Numbered from the stretch's first letter, positions 9,297 to 17,706 are shown. The stretch: 36,831 bases of DNA from Myxococcales bacterium (GCA_029861865.1 JAOTYL010000018.1:1-36831), one strand, 5' to 3'. The notes: a model not told the origin generated them from the letters alone. Program-made: numbers and translations.

Positions 9297-11189
9297 ATGG
9301 CTGATGGATTCGAAATCGACATTGAGAAAGAGCTAGCGGAGTTCGAGGCGAAAGAACGCGCAAAGCTTGGGCTCGAGGACAATCGCGAGCAGTGGACCGA
9401 CTCCATGATCGATCCGTTTTTCTCGGCGGCCGAGCGTCCACGTACGACGATCCTCAACGGAGGGCTCACCATGGCCCACGACGAGTTTGTCGCTTCGGCC
9501 TTGAAGGGGATCGGCTACAACACACGTGTCATGGAGTGCGCCGATACCGACGCGCTTCGGTACGGCAAGGAGTTCGGCAACAAGGCCCAGTGCAACCCGA
9601 CGTACTTCACCGTGGGCAACCTCGTGAAGGAGCTCTGCCGATTACGAGACGAAGAAGGGATGACCCCTCAGGAGATCATCGACAGCTACGTGTTCCTGAC
9701 CGCCGGCGCCTGCGGCCCCTGCCGGTTCGGCATGTATGTCACCGAGTACCGGAAGGCCCTTCGTGATGCTGGGTTCGATGGATTCCGAGTGCTTCTCTTC
9801 CAGCAACAGTCCGGCTTCAAGCAGGCAACTGGCGAGGAGATCGGCTTGGTGCTGAACCCCCAGTTCTTCATGGCGCTGGCCCGTGGGCTCTTCGCCGGCG
9901 ACGTGCTGAACGTTCTCAGCTATCGCATCCGGCCCTACGAAGTCGAAGAAGGAGCGACCGATCGAGCGATCGCCGCCGTGAAAGAAGAAGTCTGCGACGC
10001 GCTCGAGAACGACGGAAGCGTATTGAAGGCGCTTTGGCGCGGCCGTCGCCATCTGGCGGCAGTCGAGGTCGATCGCCTTCGCGCCAAACCCAAGGTGGCG
10101 ATCATCGGCGAGTTCTGGGCGATGACGACCGAGGGCGATGGCAACTATCACCTTCAGCGCTTCATTGAGTCGGAAGGTGGCGAAAACGACATCCAAACTC
10201 TCGTCAACTGGCTCCTCTACACGCTCTGGGAGATGCGGCACGACACCGAGCTCCGCATGACACTACGCGCTGAAGACAAGTCGTATTACGGGCTCGAGGG
10301 GTCGGACGTTGGCTACAAGATGGCCGGCGTTTGGCTTGGTGAGCTCGCTCTTCGAGCTACGTTCGCAACGTTTTGCGGTGTTGCCGGGCTCCGAGGACAC
10401 AAGCTCCCCGACATGGACGAGATCGCCAAGGTCGGTCACAGCTTCTACAACAACGAGCTACGGGGCGGTGAGGGTCACATGGAGGTGGCCAAGCTGGTGC
10501 TCAACGTGGCCAAGCAAAAAGCGAACATGACCCTGAGCGTAAAGCCGTTTGGCTGCATGCCGAGCTCTGGCGTCTCCGACGGCATTCAAACGGTGATCAC
10601 CGAGCTTCACCCGGACGCGATCTATTGTCCTGTCGAAACCAGTGGTGACGGTGCGGTCAACTTCTACTCCCGTGTGCAGATGTACATGTTCAAAGCGCGT
10701 GAGCGGGCTCGCAAGGAGCACCAAGAAGCGCTCGACCAACACGGCATCACCGAGGAGCAAGCCCGCGAGTTCTTGCGCGGCTCCCGGTACGGCAGGTCAC
10801 TCTACAAGGCGCCGCACATCAAGGCCGGTACGAGTGCCGACCTCATTCACCAAATCGGGCCGCTAGTTGGTAAGGGCCTCGTCGGTCGTGCAAAGGTGCA
10901 CGCCGGTCGTACCGTCGCCCGGACCAGGGCCTTCTTCACGAAGGACCTCGCTGCCGCGAAAGCTACATTTGACAAGATGGCGCCCTACCTGCCCTCCCTC
11001 GGTCGCCTCGTTTACACCGAGCTCAAAGAAAAAGTTCCCGCGCCCAAAGAGGCATGGAGACACCTCATGAAGCACGCAGTTCCGAAGGCGGAGGACGTGC
11101 CGGACATCCCGACGAGCTTCGAGTACATCGAGGCACCGACCCCGCGGAGCGAGCCCAACCCGGAAGCCCGCCTCCAAGTCGTCAACTGA
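9297..11189 (+). CDS. Cysteine-rich 2-hydroxyacyl-CoA dehydratase-like partner of the activase
   Basis: A 630-aa protein resembling the uncharacterised dehydratase-like partners that accompany fused activases (HgdB/BcrB-like fold; assignment from motif recall). Conserved-looking cysteines occur at C81 (VMECADTD), C99 (KAQCNPTYF), C139 and C142 (AGACGPCRFGMY), C420 (KPFGCMPSSG) and C444 (AIYCPVETSGDG). These could ligate one or more Fe-S clusters. The first 50 residues are acidic/basic helix-rich and may be a docking segment. ATG 9297 follows a GAGG-containing stretch and lies 11 bp after the activase stop, so the two are surely co-transcribed. I infer that the activase feeds it low-potential electrons at ATP cost, as in characterised dehydratase/reductase systems. 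The substrate could be an acyl-CoA, another small molecule or a protein site; nothing nearby names it. A palindromic terminator-like repeat begins 2 bp after its stop. Confidence 0.82.
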   Translation: MADGFEIDIEKELAEFEAKERAKLGLEDNREQWTDSMIDPFFSAAERPRTTILNGGLTMAHDEFVASALKGIGYNTRVMECADTDALRYGKEFGNKAQCNPTYFTVGNLVKELCRLRDEEGMTPQEIIDSYVFLTAGACGPCRFGMYVTEYRKALRDAGFDGFRVLLFQQQSGFKQATGEEIGLVLNPQFFMALARGLFAGDVLNVLSYRIRPYEVEEGATDRAIAAVKEEVCDALENDGSVLKALWRGRRHLAAVEVDRLRAKPKVAIIGEFWAMTTEGDGNYHLQRFIESEGGENDIQTLVNWLLYTLWEMRHDTELRMTLRAEDKSYYGLEGSDVGYKMAGVWLGELALRATFATFCGVAGLRGHKLPDMDEIAKVGHSFYNNELRGGEGHMEVAKLVLNVAKQKANMTLSVKPFGCMPSSGVSDGIQTVITELHPDAIYCPVETSGDGAVNFYSRVQMYMFKARERARKEHQEALDQHGITEEQAREFLRGSRYGRSLYKAPHIKAGTSADLIHQIGPLVGKGLVGRAKVHAGRTVARTRAFFTKDLAAAKATFDKMAPYLPSLGRLVYTELKEKVPAPKEAWRHLMKHAVPKAEDVPDIPTSFEYIEAPTPRSEPNPEARLQVVN

Positions 11190-11191
11190 CG

Positions 11192-11214
11192 AAAAAGGGG
11201 ACAGTCCCCCTTTT
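11192..11214. terminator. Dispersed palindrome, copy 1; likely bidirectional terminator
   Basis: AAAAAGGGGA and TCCCCCTTTT face each other around CAG, pairing as a hairpin with one unpaired C in the right arm. The A-run and T-run make it look like a Rho-independent terminator on both strands. It sits in the 32-bp gap between the convergent dehydratase-like gene (plus) and cytochrome c peroxidase gene (minus), a position where a bidirectional terminator fits. The core is shared with copies at 24898 and 31081. Confidence 0.7.
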
Positions 11215-11221
11215 ACCCTTT

Positions 11222-12256
11222 TTAGGTGCCGGGCAATCGGGCGTAGGGTGGGAGCTCGCCTGTGAGGCTCTTGAGGAAGGTGACGATGCTGTTGATCTCC
11301 GCCTCGGTGAGGTCTCGGCCGAGCTGGTACTTACCCATGACTCGCACGGTTTCCTCGAGCGTTGCGCGGGAGCCGTCGTGGAGATACGGCGGGGTGAGCT
11401 CGACGTTGCGAAGGGTGGGGACTTTGAAGAAGTGCTTTTCCGCGGGGTTCTTGCTGACGTTGAAGCGTCCCAGATCGGCCTCGGTAACCTCGGTGCCACG
11501 GTCTTTGAAGTAGTCGTTCACCAGGCCCATCTTCTGGAACATGCCGCCGCCGATCAGCACACCGTTGTGGCAGGTGGGACAGCCGACCGCTTTGAAGGTC
11601 TCGTAGCCTTTCTTTTCGGCGTCGGTGATCGCGTTCTGGTCGCCCATCAGATACTTGTCGAACCGTGACGGGGTAATGAGCGCCTCTTCGTAGACAGCGA
11701 TGGCGTCGGTGATGTTGTTCTTGGTGATGCCGTCCTCGTAGAGGGCTTTGAACTCGGCCACGTATTTGGCATTGCCCTCGAGCCGTTTAACCACCCCTTC
11801 CCAGGTCGCCCCCATTTCGATGGGATTGGCGACGGGGCCTTCGGCCTGTTCTCTAAGGTCCCTGGCGCGACCGTCCCAGAACTGCACGAAGTTGAGGCTC
11901 GAGTTGAGCACCGTCGGCGAGTTGATCGGACCGAGCTGTCCCCGAATACCCTTCGAGGTCTTGCGGGGCTCCGCCCCACCGTGGTCGAGCGTGTGGCAGG
12001 TGGAGCATGCGAGCGTTCCATCGCCCGATAAGATCGTGTCGTGGAACAGCTTCCTCCCGAGGGCGACCTTCTCCATATTGAGCTCACCGAGCTCGGGGAG
12101 TGGCTTGAGCGGCTCTTCTGCGACGACTGCGACCTTCTCCTCGACGACGGCTGCCCCTTCGGCGGGCGCTGCTTCCTTTTCCTTGCTCGTGCAACCCATC
12201 GTGCCGGCTAAAGCGATTGCGGCGAGCACTACAAAACCCCATTTCAGTTGCGACAT
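11222..12256 (-). CDS. Di-heme cytochrome c peroxidase family lipoprotein
   Basis: A 344-aa member of the bacterial di-heme peroxidase (CcpA/MauG) family, which reduces periplasmic H2O2 with electrons from small c-type cytochromes. The signal peptide ends in a lipobox, LAGTMGC, so C22 is probably lipidated. A low-complexity Ala/Glu/Val linker spans about 26-50. Heme motifs are CSTCH (84-88) and CPTCH (226-230). NSPTVLNSSLN, FWDGRA and KVPTLRNVELTPPYLHDGS are family signatures; M307 follows the last of these and could be an axial ligand. The gene is last in a possible minus-strand unit with a flavin reductase (49-bp gap) and an alpha/beta hydrolase. Start ATG 12256 is supported by the signal peptide. 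Confidence 0.92.
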   Translation of the reverse strand: MSQLKWGFVVLAAIALAGTMGCTSKEKEAAPAEGAAVVEEKVAVVAEEPLKPLPELGELNMEKVALGRKLFHDTILSGDGTLACSTCHTLDHGGAEPRKTSKGIRGQLGPINSPTVLNSSLNFVQFWDGRARDLREQAEGPVANPIEMGATWEGVVKRLEGNAKYVAEFKALYEDGITKNNITDAIAVYEEALITPSRFDKYLMGDQNAITDAEKKGYETFKAVGCPTCHNGVLIGGGMFQKMGLVNDYFKDRGTEVTEADLGRFNVSKNPAEKHFFKVPTLRNVELTPPYLHDGSRATLEETVRVMGKYQLGRDLTEAEINSIVTFLKSLTGELPPYARLPGT

Positions 12257-12305
12257 GGCGCAAAGCTAGCACGAAGCCCGAGGAACGCAGGACGAATCGA
12301 GTCGC

Positions 12306-12791
12306 TCAGTCGTCGTCGTGGAGGGCCCGGTAACCGCCCCGATAGTAGAGAAGGGGCTTCGCGTTGGTAGTATGAACGGCCTCGACCTGACCGACGTAGA
12401 TCGTGTGACTTCCCTCTTGATGGGCGCTCGTGACCTTGCACTCGAGGCAGGCCAAGGCCTCGTCGATCAGCGGCGCGCCCGTCTCCCCCACGGACCAACT
12501 CACGGATTGGAGTCGGGTGTCCTCGTGCTCTGGGGACGCGAACACATCGGAAATGTCGGCCTGGTGTGACGCCAGGATATTGACCGTGAAGAGACCGCCT
12601 TGCTCGATGACCCCGTGAGTCGTCGAAGCCTGGTTCGCGCACACCAGAACGAGCGGCGGATCCGCGGAGACGCTCGAGAACGCGGAGACCGTCATTCCGT
12701 GGATCTTTTCGCCGGCCCGCGTCGTGACGACTGTCACCCCACTGGCCCAGTTTCGCAGTACATCCCTGAATCGTTCCTGGTCGATCGGCAT
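12306..12791 (-). CDS. Flavin reductase-like FMN-binding protein
   Basis: A 161-aa protein of the short-chain flavin reductase family (split beta-barrel FMN-binding domain), which uses NAD(P)H to reduce FMN/FAD, often for a two-component monooxygenase. Family features are FRDVLRNWASGVTVVTT near residue 8, GMTVSAFSSVSADPPLVLVC at about 32, and LFTVNIL near 67. DEALACLECKV and HTIYVGQVEAV form the C-terminal strands. Its ATG at 12791 is one base after the stop of the alpha/beta hydrolase gene upstream, so the two are probably translationally coupled. No partner monooxygenase is visible in the window. Confidence 0.88.
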   Translation of the reverse strand: MPIDQERFRDVLRNWASGVTVVTTRAGEKIHGMTVSAFSSVSADPPLVLVCANQASTTHGVIEQGGLFTVNILASHQADISDVFASPEHEDTRLQSVSWSVGETGAPLIDEALACLECKVTSAHQEGSHTIYVGQVEAVHTTNAKPLLYYRGGYRALHDDD

Positions 12792-12792
12792 G

Positions 12793-13704
12793 CTATTTCC
12801 GGGAAGCTAAGCTGGCTTTGAAATGCTTACGAATGAAGTGACTCACCGACTCGGTGAACACGTCGTTCTTGTCGCCGGCGACCATGTGCGAAGCGCCCTC
12901 GAGGTCGACGTACTCGGCATGGGGGACCAGATCCAAAAACTGGCGAGCCTGCGCTTCGGTGACTACGTCACTCATGCGGCCACGGACGAGGAGGGTCGGT
13001 ATGGTAAGGCGCTGCGAAGCTTTGGAGCGCTCCTTCATGACCCGCTCGCCGTCTTCCTCGGTGTACCCATCCGGGTCCCATGCCTTGAGCATCTTGGGAT
13101 CCCAGTGCCAGCGATAGCGACCATCTTCCGAGAGTCGAAGGTTCTTGTTCAGCCCGCTCAAATCTTTCGGCCGTTGGCGATGTGGCAGATAGCTGGCGAC
13201 GGCATCGGCAGCTGCCTCCAAGCTTTCGAAGCCATCCGAGCTTCCCTTCATGAAGTCGAAAATACGAAGAACCCCACGCTTCTCCATCCGGGGCGTTACA
13301 TCGACCAACACGAGGCCCTTAGCAATGGAGCGATCCGACTGAGTTTCAGCCATGAGCGCGGTGATCCCCCCGATCGACGCCCCGACCAGGACCGGCGGTG
13401 CACCCACCTCCTCGATGACCCCGAGCAAGTCGGAGACAAACGCGTCGATGCTGTAGTTGCCGTTAGGGTCCCAGCTGCTGTCGCCGTGTCCCCGATGGTC
13501 CATCGAGATCGCGTAGAATCCCAGGGCCCCGAGCTCCTCGGCTGTGCTCCCCCATGCATGCCGGGTCTGCCCGCCACCGTGAAGGAAAATCACCGGTTGC
13601 GCGTCGGGGTTTCCGAACGCATCGGCCGCGATGGTGATGCCGCTTGGCAGCTCGAAACGGAGCGGCGCTGCGGGCGAAGCAGAAGAAGGGCTGGGCGCCG
13701 CCAT
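12793..13704 (-). CDS. Alpha/beta-fold hydrolase
   Basis: A 303-aa alpha/beta hydrolase. The oxyanion segment is FLHGGGQTRHAW (about 40-51). The nucleophile is S110 in GASIGG, the acid is probably D246 in RGRMSDVV and the base H273 in GASHMVAGD. DHRGHGDSSW follows beta-4. The overall look is that of the epoxide hydrolase / haloperoxidase / carboxylesterase group, but substrate cannot be told. There is no signal peptide, so it should be cytosolic. It is the first gene of the minus-strand unit with flavin reductase and peroxidase; a shared role in processing oxidised small molecules is only a guess. ATG 13704 begins with an Ala/Pro/Ser-rich lead. Confidence 0.88.
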   Translation of the reverse strand: MAAPSPSSASPAAPLRFELPSGITIAADAFGNPDAQPVIFLHGGGQTRHAWGSTAEELGALGFYAISMDHRGHGDSSWDPNGNYSIDAFVSDLLGVIEEVGAPPVLVGASIGGITALMAETQSDRSIAKGLVLVDVTPRMEKRGVLRIFDFMKGSSDGFESLEAAADAVASYLPHRQRPKDLSGLNKNLRLSEDGRYRWHWDPKMLKAWDPDGYTEEDGERVMKERSKASQRLTIPTLLVRGRMSDVVTEAQARQFLDLVPHAEYVDLEGASHMVAGDKNDVFTESVSHFIRKHFKASLASRK

Positions 13705-13792
13705 ACCAGAATCGGTTTAGGCAAAAATAGAACGTGTTTCAAGTCGACTTTCGGCTGTCCGTCCTGCGAAATTGGGCTAGTTACTGGGCCCT

Positions 13793-14995
13793 ATGCCCCA
13801 GCAGGCGTTTCTGAAGGGGATCGGGGCTTATTGGAGCGCCCTAGGTCAACCCGGTACCCCACCCGAGTTCGGTGAGTCGCGAATCGATGCGTTCGTCGAC
13901 CTGCTGCATTTGACGTCGTCCGCCGAGCACGGCTTCCGTCTCGTCGAAGGGCTCGACGCACCGTACGCCGGCATCGCCGTCGGTGATCAAAGCCGCCCGT
14001 GGCGACTGCACTGGGCGATCCAGGTCGGTGAGCTCGAGCCTTTCGGGACGCCGGGTCTGGGTGATGTCATCTTCCTCGCCGATACGATCGCGGATCCGGA
14101 AGGGCGACACCGCGTCTACACGGTCAAGGATGGCCTCCGCGGCGACCTCGAGTTTTCTGACCTTGCCGGTGTGCTCAACTGGATGGCCGCTCAGGTCCGG
14201 CACGCCCGGGGCGAGTACGACGATGCGCAGTTACAAGAGATTCAGAGCAAGGCATCCGCGCTGCTCGACGACGCCTGGGAAGAAGGCCCAACATCCGGCT
14301 TGTACATTCTCGAAGAGCTGATCCACACCCCGCTTTTCGATGCGTGGGGAGCCATCTCCCGCGGGCAGTGGCCAGTCGTCGACCCTACCGATGATCCCGC
14401 ACCGATCGATCGAGAAGACGGTTGGCAGCGGCGATTGTCGTTGTGGCTCACGCGGCGCTTCGTCGAAACGCGGCGCCTCGAATTGCCTGCAGACATCGCG
14501 GTTTCCGACATGGATGCGGTTCATCGAAATCTGGTTGAGCACTTGATCGACTTCGAGCAAGGACTCCATAGCGGCGAAGTTCCCGCGATCATCGAGCTTG
14601 CGGCCAATGGTGCCGACGAGAAGCTCGCTGCTCTTGCGCAGGATTGGATCGAACGCCACGACGCATGGCGCACCGCCGCGAACGTCCCGTCTCCCGAAGA
14701 CGACGACTTCGAAGTCGAGCCGCCACCGTTTCAACACACCCCCTTCACGCGAAAGCTGATGCATGCGCTTTCCATTTCTCTGGACAACATGGTTAAAGAC
14801 GGGGAAATCGAGCTCCATCCCGATCGCAAAGACGCACTGCTGATAGAGCTCGTCACGGCGGGCTCTGACGCCCGTTCGGTGAAACACATGCTCAAGAAGC
14901 TGACCGCGACGCTGGTCGATTCGGAGCACGTCGAGGAGATCTACCCGAGCGACGACAAGATTCAGGACCGGCTCAAAGAAGACTTGGGCGGATGA
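13793..14995 (+). CDS. Conserved-looking protein of unknown function
   Basis: A 400-aa acidic protein that I do not recognise. It has no signal peptide, membrane segment or cysteine-rich motif. The N-terminal 130 residues look like a mixed alpha/beta domain (PYAGIAVGDQSRPWRLHWAI, GDVIFLADTI). The middle is mostly helical with many Trp and acidic residues. Residues about 315-400 are a compact helical segment (FTRKLMHALSISLDNMV then KHMLKKLTATLVDSEHV) faintly like small DUF507-type helical domains. The stop overlaps the ATG of the lipase-like gene downstream (ATGA), which indicates coupled expression. ATG 13793 has no strong ribosome site but is the first start in an otherwise open frame. Codon use matches its neighbours, so it is a real gene. 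Confidence 0.75.
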   Translation: MPQQAFLKGIGAYWSALGQPGTPPEFGESRIDAFVDLLHLTSSAEHGFRLVEGLDAPYAGIAVGDQSRPWRLHWAIQVGELEPFGTPGLGDVIFLADTIADPEGRHRVYTVKDGLRGDLEFSDLAGVLNWMAAQVRHARGEYDDAQLQEIQSKASALLDDAWEEGPTSGLYILEELIHTPLFDAWGAISRGQWPVVDPTDDPAPIDREDGWQRRLSLWLTRRFVETRRLELPADIAVSDMDAVHRNLVEHLIDFEQGLHSGEVPAIIELAANGADEKLAALAQDWIERHDAWRTAANVPSPEDDDFEVEPPPFQHTPFTRKLMHALSISLDNMVKDGEIELHPDRKDALLIELVTAGSDARSVKHMLKKLTATLVDSEHVEEIYPSDDKIQDRLKEDLGG

Positions 14996-15777
14996 TCCAG
15001 GGCGCCGGGACGCAGCTCTGGGCCGATGTTCGGTGGCGTGATCAGTGGCGCATCCAGTCACATTCGGAGCAGGCGGTCAGCCGACTCCTCGACCCGAGCG
15101 GAGCTGTCAGGCTACGAGGATCTTTGATCGAGTGCGAACGAGCGCTCGAGCGGCTCTGCCCCGCCGCCCAGGAGCTTGAGCACTTGGTCGTTCTGGTTCA
15201 CGGACTCGGACGCACCCGATACTCGATGCGGCGTATTGACCGAGCGCTTACGGATGCCGGCGTGACCACGGCGCGGTTGGACTATCCGAGCACTCGCCGA
15301 ACGATCCAAGAGCATGCGCAGGCCATGGCTACCCTGCTCGATCACGCCCCGACACCGACCAAGCTTTCGCTCGTCACACACAGTCTCGGCGGTTTGATCG
15401 TGCGAGAGCTCCTCGGAAGCCACGCATCTTGGCGGCCCTCCGTTCACAGGATCTTGATGTTGGCGCCGCCAAACCAGGGAGCCGCCCTCGCGCGCTCGCT
15501 AGATACAAGGGCACTGCGCGCGGTCATGGGGCCGTCGTTCAGACAGCTCGTCGAGGGGATCGCCACCAGCTTGCCCGTGCCCAATGAGCCGACCTCGATC
15601 TTCGCGGGGCAAATAGGCAACACCCAAACCGATGGGCTCGTCGCCATCGAGGAGACCAAGCTCGAGGGAATGGCCGAGCACCACGTTGTCCCGTCTATTC
15701 ACACCTTTGTCATGAATCACCCGGCCGTGATCGCTCGCGCGGTTTCGCTCCTAGGGGCCACCCCAGATCGCGGCTGA
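14992..15777 (+). CDS. Lipase-like alpha/beta hydrolase
   Basis: A 261-aa alpha/beta hydrolase resembling PGAP1/LipA-type lipases and acyltransferases. LVVLVHGLGRTRYSM gives the HG oxyanion motif at about 70-71, THSLGG the nucleophile S131, and MLAPPNQGAALARSL the strand after it. Near the C-terminus, TQTDGLVAIEETKL probably carries the acid and PSIHTFVMNHP the histidine. There is no signal peptide, so a cytosolic or peripheral membrane substrate is likely. Its ATG lies inside the stop of the unknown gene upstream (4-nt overlap), and its 3' end overlaps the convergent epimerase gene by 27 bp. Confidence 0.82.
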   Translation: MIQGAGTQLWADVRWRDQWRIQSHSEQAVSRLLDPSGAVRLRGSLIECERALERLCPAAQELEHLVVLVHGLGRTRYSMRRIDRALTDAGVTTARLDYPSTRRTIQEHAQAMATLLDHAPTPTKLSLVTHSLGGLIVRELLGSHASWRPSVHRILMLAPPNQGAALARSLDTRALRAVMGPSFRQLVEGIATSLPVPNEPTSIFAGQIGNTQTDGLVAIEETKLEGMAEHHVVPSIHTFVMNHPAVIARAVSLLGATPDRG

Positions 15778-16737
15778 AGCACGGAGAAGGCTCGCGCTCT
15801 CCTGGTGGGTTGCACCTTCTCGATCTCGGTCGAGCAAAAACGGCCCATCGAGGTCGACGTATTCGGCATGCGGAGCGAGCAGAAGCGCCGGCGCCACCGC
15901 AAGCGAGGTGCTGACCATGCACCCAACCATCGTCCCGAGACCACGCGATTGCGCCTCGCGCAGGGTTGCAAACGCCTCGGTGAGGCCTCCCGTCTTGTCG
16001 AGCTTGATGTTGATGATGTCGTATCGCCCCTCGACCTTGGAAAAGGAGCGCCGGTCGTGGAAGGTCTCGTCTGCGCAGAGCTGAACGACACCGCGCATCG
16101 CCGACAGGGCCTCGTCCTTTCCTGCGGGAAGCGGCTGTTCCAGAGCAGCTACGCCCATCGCTGCGAGCTCGGGAAGCCATGTCGCGAGTTGTTTCTCGGT
16201 CCAAGATTCATTGGCATCGACTACCAGCGCGGACCGGGGTGCTGCCTCGTGTACCGCAACGATCCGTTCGAGGTCTGGGCCTCCGTCGACCTTGATCTTC
16301 AGCGTCGCGGCATGCGCGAGTTCGGCGGCCGCTTTGCCCATCGCATCTGTCGAGTCGACGCTTACGGTTCGCATCGTCTGAGCGACAGGGGGCTCCGTGG
16401 AGTTGCCGATCAGCTCCCATACCGCCCGGCCGGTGAGTTTCGCTTCGAGGTCCCAAAGCGCGCAGTCGACTGCGTTTCGGGCCGCACCGGGCGGTACGGT
16501 CGCATGGATTGCCTCGCGGGTGGGCGGTTGGGTGAGACCTTCGAAGACTGACTCGATCGATTTCTGCACCGACGGTGCGGACTCGCCGTAGCGTCCGTAG
16601 GGCACACATTCGCTCCGACCGATGTGGCCGTCGACCTCGACCTCGAGGACGACGACCTCTGCCTTGGTCCGCGCGCCGCGCGCGATTCGAAAGCCGCCCC
16701 TGATGGGCCACGACTCCGCTCGAACCAGCACCCGCAC
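15751..16737 (-). CDS. Dipeptide epimerase-like enolase-superfamily enzyme (L-Ala-D/L-Glu epimerase type)
   Basis: A 328-aa enzyme of the muconate lactonizing subgroup of the enolase superfamily. Catalytic KxK is K147/K149 in TLKIKVDGG; metal ligands are D174 (VVDANES), E200 (ALEQPLP) and D223 (CADETF); the distal lysine motif is IINIKLDKTGG at 241-251. That motif set matches L-Ala-D/L-Glu epimerases, which recycle murein peptides, and the related N-acetyl-glutamate racemases; sequence alone does not separate them. RNAVDCALWDLEAKL is the capping-domain signature. The ATG at 16737 is 6 bp after the stop of the unknown gene upstream, so they are co-transcribed. No ligase or transporter for murein peptides is adjacent. 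Confidence 0.88.
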   Translation of the reverse strand: MRVLVRAESWPIRGGFRIARGARTKAEVVVLEVEVDGHIGRSECVPYGRYGESAPSVQKSIESVFEGLTQPPTREAIHATVPPGAARNAVDCALWDLEAKLTGRAVWELIGNSTEPPVAQTMRTVSVDSTDAMGKAAAELAHAATLKIKVDGGPDLERIVAVHEAAPRSALVVDANESWTEKQLATWLPELAAMGVAALEQPLPAGKDEALSAMRGVVQLCADETFHDRRSFSKVEGRYDIINIKLDKTGGLTEAFATLREAQSRGLGTMVGCMVSTSLAVAPALLLAPHAEYVDLDGPFLLDRDREGATHQESASLLRASAAIWGGP

Positions 16738-16743
16738 GGCCTG

Positions 16744-17706
16744 CTACTCGACGCCCGTGGCTTCCTTGATCGCTTTCGGACTGAGCGTCTTGCAGATGAA
16801 GGTGTGCACGTCCCACATATCGCGAGGGCGTTGCCCGGCCTCTTGCAGCAGCTCCATCGTCTTTTGTGCCGCCTTTACGAACTGCTCGTAGGTCGTCGCG
16901 TTTGGCGTAGTGTCGTATTTCGGATCGATGTCCAAGATCAGCGCCTGCTTCTTCAGGAACGTCGGCTTAACGAACAAATGATCTTCCGGATACACCAGCG
17001 CTTGAAGCAAAGTCGCCAGCGGCCACGTCGGCCCTCCCTCAACATCTAGCGCAGCCACGAACGAGTCGAACCGAATCGGATAGGGCCGGTCGCCATAAAG
17101 GAGCTCCCGGAGCGACTGGGCGAACCCGATGCGCGTTTCGGCCGGCATGTTCTTGAAGCGCGTCGCCTCGGCTTTTTGAACGGTGCTCTTGGTGCCAACC
17201 ATGAACTCGTAGGCTAGCTGGTGGAGCTCGTCGATGAGGTCCCCGTCGATCAGCTTGTTGAGGTGCTTCCGGGTCAGCTGCTCTTCGGCGCGTTCGAGAG
17301 CGGCGTCCTTGAGCTTTTCGGCAGATTTCGTGCCCGCTTCGCCGCGTTCGGCTTTGATGTAGGACTCGTCCTCGAAACCGACAGGGTAGAGCTTCATGAA
17401 ATAGGCGACCTGTTGCTCGAAGCTGATGTCCGGCTTCTTCGGGGGCGCCTTCGACTTCCGTCCCGACCCCGGCGCTGGAACCTGGTTTCGACGTGCAAGT
17501 CGGTCGATTCGCACTGCCTCATTCGGCTGAACTTCGCAGAGTTCCATCTTGTACCAGTAGTCCGGCCGGAAGCTCCGCTCTGCGCCGTCTTCGAACAGGA
17601 ACGTGCGCTTGTCCGGGATCTCCACGAGCAACACGGAGCGCCCCCAGTCTTTTCGGGAAGAATGCTCGAATACACGCGGTGGAACGGAAGGGGTGGTCTC
17701 TGCCAT
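16744..17706 (-). CDS. Protein of unknown function with N-terminal small-barrel-like segment
   Basis: A 320-aa soluble protein that I cannot assign. Residues about 10-50 (VFEHSSRKDWGRSVLLVEIP, then RTFLFEDGAERSF) resemble the DUF3553/Tudor-like small beta-barrels found near nucleic-acid enzymes; this is a visual resemblance only. A basic Pro/Lys linker (about 76-92) follows, then an all-helical domain to the end, including TRKHLNKLIDGDLIDELHQL and FVKPTFLKKQALILDID. AGGAAG lies 8 nt before ATG 17706, a good ribosome site. It precedes the epimerase gene by 6 bp on the same strand. The linker suggests two independently folded domains; DNA or RNA binding is a guess. Confidence 0.72.
   Translation of the reverse strand: MAETTPSVPPRVFEHSSRKDWGRSVLLVEIPDKRTFLFEDGAERSFRPDYWYKMELCEVQPNEAVRIDRLARRNQVPAPGSGRKSKAPPKKPDISFEQQVAYFMKLYPVGFEDESYIKAERGEAGTKSAEKLKDAALERAEEQLTRKHLNKLIDGDLIDELHQLAYEFMVGTKSTVQKAEATRFKNMPAETRIGFAQSLRELLYGDRPYPIRFDSFVAALDVEGGPTWPLATLLQALVYPEDHLFVKPTFLKKQALILDIDPKYDTTPNATTYEQFVKAAQKTMELLQEAGQRPRDMWDVHTFICKTLSPKAIKEATGVE

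Noticed and set aside
7951-9441. Long minus-strand open frame (496 aa) antisense to the activase gene
   Set aside because: It mirrors the plus-strand gene with an Arg/Asp/Val-rich composition typical of antisense frames in GC-rich DNA, and it spans the junction of two real plus-strand genes.
12823-13875. Plus-strand open frame of 350 aa opposite the alpha/beta hydrolase
   Set aside because: The minus-strand hydrolase has a full catalytic triad; the antisense frame also crosses into the start of the 13793 gene in another frame.
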